Below, in pieces: positions 62,133 to 64,000 of a DNA stretch of 64,000 nt (the stretch's first letter is position 1; every line of letters starts with the position of its first letter). The translations under genes were made by a program, and so were the position numbers. This DNA comes from Desulfonatronospira thiodismutans ASO3-1 (GTDB taxonomy: Bacteria; Desulfobacterota; Desulfovibrionia; Desulfovibrionales; Desulfonatronovibrionaceae), in the NCBI RefSeq assembly GCF_000174435.1, contig NZ_ACJN02000002.1, positions 372,001 to 436,000 of the forward strand, in the 5' to 3' direction. Under the pieces are notes generated by a model. The model made no database searches. It was not told the origin of the DNA and was given only the letters and a program-made list of their open reading frames with translations.

Positions 62133-62773
62133 ATTCCATGTCCTGATGTGACTGCAAAAATTCATTTTTGCAGTCACAGATGTCAGAGCTCAGACGTCAG
62201 AGGTCCCCAGTGAAATCCCCCAGTTAAACAAAAGAGGGTTTAACCGGGTAAACTTCGGGAACTCCAAGGAGTTATTTCACGGGGCAGGCAGTAAAAACAA
62301 AGATTTATATCACGCGAAGACGCGTGATTGATTTCTGAATTATTGATTTCTCGACTTTTTGCAGATTCATCTGTCCTGAGAAGATTTAACTGCAAACAGT
62401 CAAGGCGGGGACTTGAACTAAATATAGCCTGACCAGACCAGTTCTAATTGTCAAGCGGTTTGTTGCCATGAGGTTCTTCACATTATGTTTGTTCGGGTCG
62501 GACCGAGCAAATATATTATAAATATATAAAATGATCTCGTTTTTTGCTTGCTTTTAAGTCTTATAACCGCCATATTTATGTGGTAAAAGCAGTGCTAAAC
62601 TTCTATTCTCGAGGCGACAACTATTTTGACACATGGGACCCGCTTTGGATGGTTTAAATGAAATAATTGGTGGTTAACCAGTCACTGTTGCGGACTCGCT
62701 TCACTCGCCGCAAAGCTCCAACGTTCGGCTATAAAGGATTGACTTAGCATGAATACCGTGTTACCGTGATTTC
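62133..62773. other. Intergenic region with nested palindromes
   Basis: No gene is seen. CCCCAGTGAAAT pairs with ATTTCACGGGG (62210-62284) around CCAGTTAAAC/GTTTAACCGG. A second hairpin, ATCACGCGAAGACGCGTGAT, is near 62311. GGGTCGGACC near 62498 is a fragment of the REPtron end. The right part should contain the promoter of the HigBA pair. Confidence 0.5.
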
Positions 62774-63067
62774 ATGATACGATCATTTAAAGATCAGGGT
62801 ACAGAAGATATTTTCGATGGGAAAAACAGCAAGGCTGCCCGAAAATTATGCCCGCAACATCTTTGGATTTTAGCTGCGAGAAAACTGGAGCAGGTTGACT
62901 CCGCAACAAACCTTGACGACTTAAAAGTTCCGCCGGGAAATCGCCTGGAAGCCCTGTCAGGGGATCGTTATGGGCAGTACAGCATTCGAATCAATGATCA
63001 GTATCGGGTATGTTTTAAATGGGATAATGGCAATGCAGATAATGTTGAAATAGTCGATTATCATTGA
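62774..63067 (+). CDS. higB: HigB-type toxin (RelE family mRNA interferase)
   Basis: 97 residues. IRSFKDQGTEDIFDG is the typical start, followed by ARKLEQVDSATNLDDL, PPGNRLEALSGDRYGQYSI and NDQYRVCFKWDNGNADNVEI. Family members cut mRNA on the ribosome. Toxin-first order and a 4-base ATGA overlap with the longest antitoxin frame are standard for higBA. The frame is intact, unlike the relic at 53290. Confidence 0.94.
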   Translation: MIRSFKDQGTEDIFDGKNSKAARKLCPQHLWILAARKLEQVDSATNLDDLKVPPGNRLEALSGDRYGQYSIRINDQYRVCFKWDNGNADNVEIVDYH

Positions 63068-63084
63068 AAGTTCAGGAGAATATC

Positions 63085-63408
63085 ATGATCAGAATTCCGA
63101 AATACAGGGAGCCGACGCACCCGGGACAAATGTTGATGGAGGATTTTTTGGCTCCACTGTCAATAACGCAACGAGATTTGTCTAAGGCGATTCATGTTCC
63201 TTACCAGCGAATTAACGAGATTGTAAATGGGCGGCGCGGTATTACACCCAGTACAGCATTACGCCTGGCAAAATTTTTTGATATGTCAGAGGATTTTTGG
63301 ATGAATATGCAGCTTCGTTGGGACCTGTATCGTGCTAAAAAATCAGAAGAAAGAGAATTGCGTATGATAAAGCCCTATACGTCTTCTGAACACACAGCCC
63401 ATATGTAA
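63085..63408 (+). CDS. higA: HigA-type antitoxin
   Basis: 107 residues from the ATG at 63085, which has AGGAG 6 bases upstream; a start at 63064 is possible but has no site. REPTHPGQMLMEDFLAPL and the helix-turn-helix SITQRDLSKAIHVPYQRINE, then RLAKFFDMSEDFWMNMQLRW, are classical HigA. It binds HigB and the shared promoter. Confidence 0.95.
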   Translation: MIRIPKYREPTHPGQMLMEDFLAPLSITQRDLSKAIHVPYQRINEIVNGRRGITPSTALRLAKFFDMSEDFWMNMQLRWDLYRAKKSEERELRMIKPYTSSEHTAHM

Positions 63409-64000
63409 AAAAGGCTGCCGTACCATTCAGCCCGGGTGACAGCCAGGGCAGGTGGAATTTTGACAAATCGAGGGGGAAACTGAATTTCAAACAACTATTG
63501 CCAAGCCAGCGGGGGCACCAGCAGATATTCATGGTTTTCAGTGGTCAAGCGGGCGATTCTGCTACATAGATAACATCTTCCCTGGAAACGCGGTGATAAC
63601 CTGGGAAAACGTGCTCTGAAGCCATATCTTTATTTTCTGCCTCAATTTTGATTCAAACCTGCTCTTATGTCTTGAAATGTTTGTAAATCCGGGCTATTGA
63701 TCTACTCAAAATTCCATTCATGGGTTATTATCGCCCTGCCGGCCAGGGTTTTTCAGCTATTGCTGCCCGAGTGTCCGGTTTTCTGCACTTTTCCTGGCCT
63801 GCCCTGCTGAAACCTCAAGGGGTTTCAAAGGTTCAGAGGGCTTTTGGCCTCTTTCCGAGTATTGCTCTTAGCAGTCCCATTACGTGTTATTGCTGGCTTG
63901 GGTCGAATTTTTGATCATTGACTGAGCTTGTTCTCATATCTCAACAGGTGAGGTAAGCGTCCATTTAACCCCATCTTTTTTTCTCCGCCTGATGTGCTAA
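63409..64000. other. Gap at the right edge, no supported gene
   Basis: A plus-strand frame at 63720-63914 (64 codons, MGYYRPAGQGFSAIAARVSG) has no ribosome-binding site and no known features. I see no further repeat of the families described. Confidence 0.35.

Overview
The window looks like chromosomal DNA from a Gram-negative anaerobe, most likely a sulfate- or sulfite-reducing bacterium of the Desulfovibrionales type (Desulfobacterota). This is an inference from content: a 2-hydroxyacyl-CoA dehydratase-type activator, an aldehyde:ferredoxin oxidoreductase with its own sulfur-carrier genes, TRAP uptake, an archaeal-type PEP carboxylase, and outer-membrane functions such as MltF. No rRNA, tRNA or CRISPR array was seen.

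Layout. 1-16992 is mostly housekeeping: moaA, a fused msrAB with an rRNA/tRNA uracil methyltransferase, mltF, a 1402-residue ATPase/activator, a DksA-type zinc finger-BON protein with a flavodoxin, mgtE, archaeal-type ppcA and a K+ channel with RCK domains. 17198-20663 is a repeat array split by an IS4-type element whose transposase carries a DruA-like N-terminal domain. 20756-30199 holds a TauE/SafE permease, a three-gene ABC/HlyD efflux operon, an ABC-2 exporter pair and a DUF234-type ATPase. 31083-39277 holds two large, tandem, partly identical hybrid histidine kinases.

40357-53257 is a catabolic island. It contains a GntR-type regulator divergent from an HpsN/HisD-like dehydrogenase, an iron-type alcohol dehydrogenase, a complete DctPQM TRAP transporter, RidA, a D-cysteine desulfhydrase/cysteate sulfo-lyase family enzyme, AOR, an Asp/Glu racemase family protein, a MoaD/ThiS-like carrier and a ThiF-like adenylyltransferase. 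Together they suggest uptake and oxidation of a small polar C3 compound, possibly a sulfonate such as dihydroxypropanesulfonate or cysteate, delivering sulfite and pyruvate. This is a hypothesis from gene content.

53258-61100 is a scrapyard: a HigB relic, an internally deleted AAA/DUF4143 ATPase, tails of a chemotaxis receptor and of ComM, and a REP-associated tyrosine transposase with its inverted REP ends, split by a four-gene IS21 element with a clean 6-bp target duplication. Toxin-antitoxin genes follow, one toxin frameshifted by a 7-bp duplication, plus a polysaccharide deacetylase and an intact HigBA pair.

Small palindromic repeats of at least five families run through the whole window. 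Two genes that look broken or switchable are notable: the second histidine kinase is out of frame with its ribosome-binding site and ATG because of a run of nine Cs, and the toxin near 60.6 kb is repaired on paper by removing one copy of a 7-bp tandem repeat.
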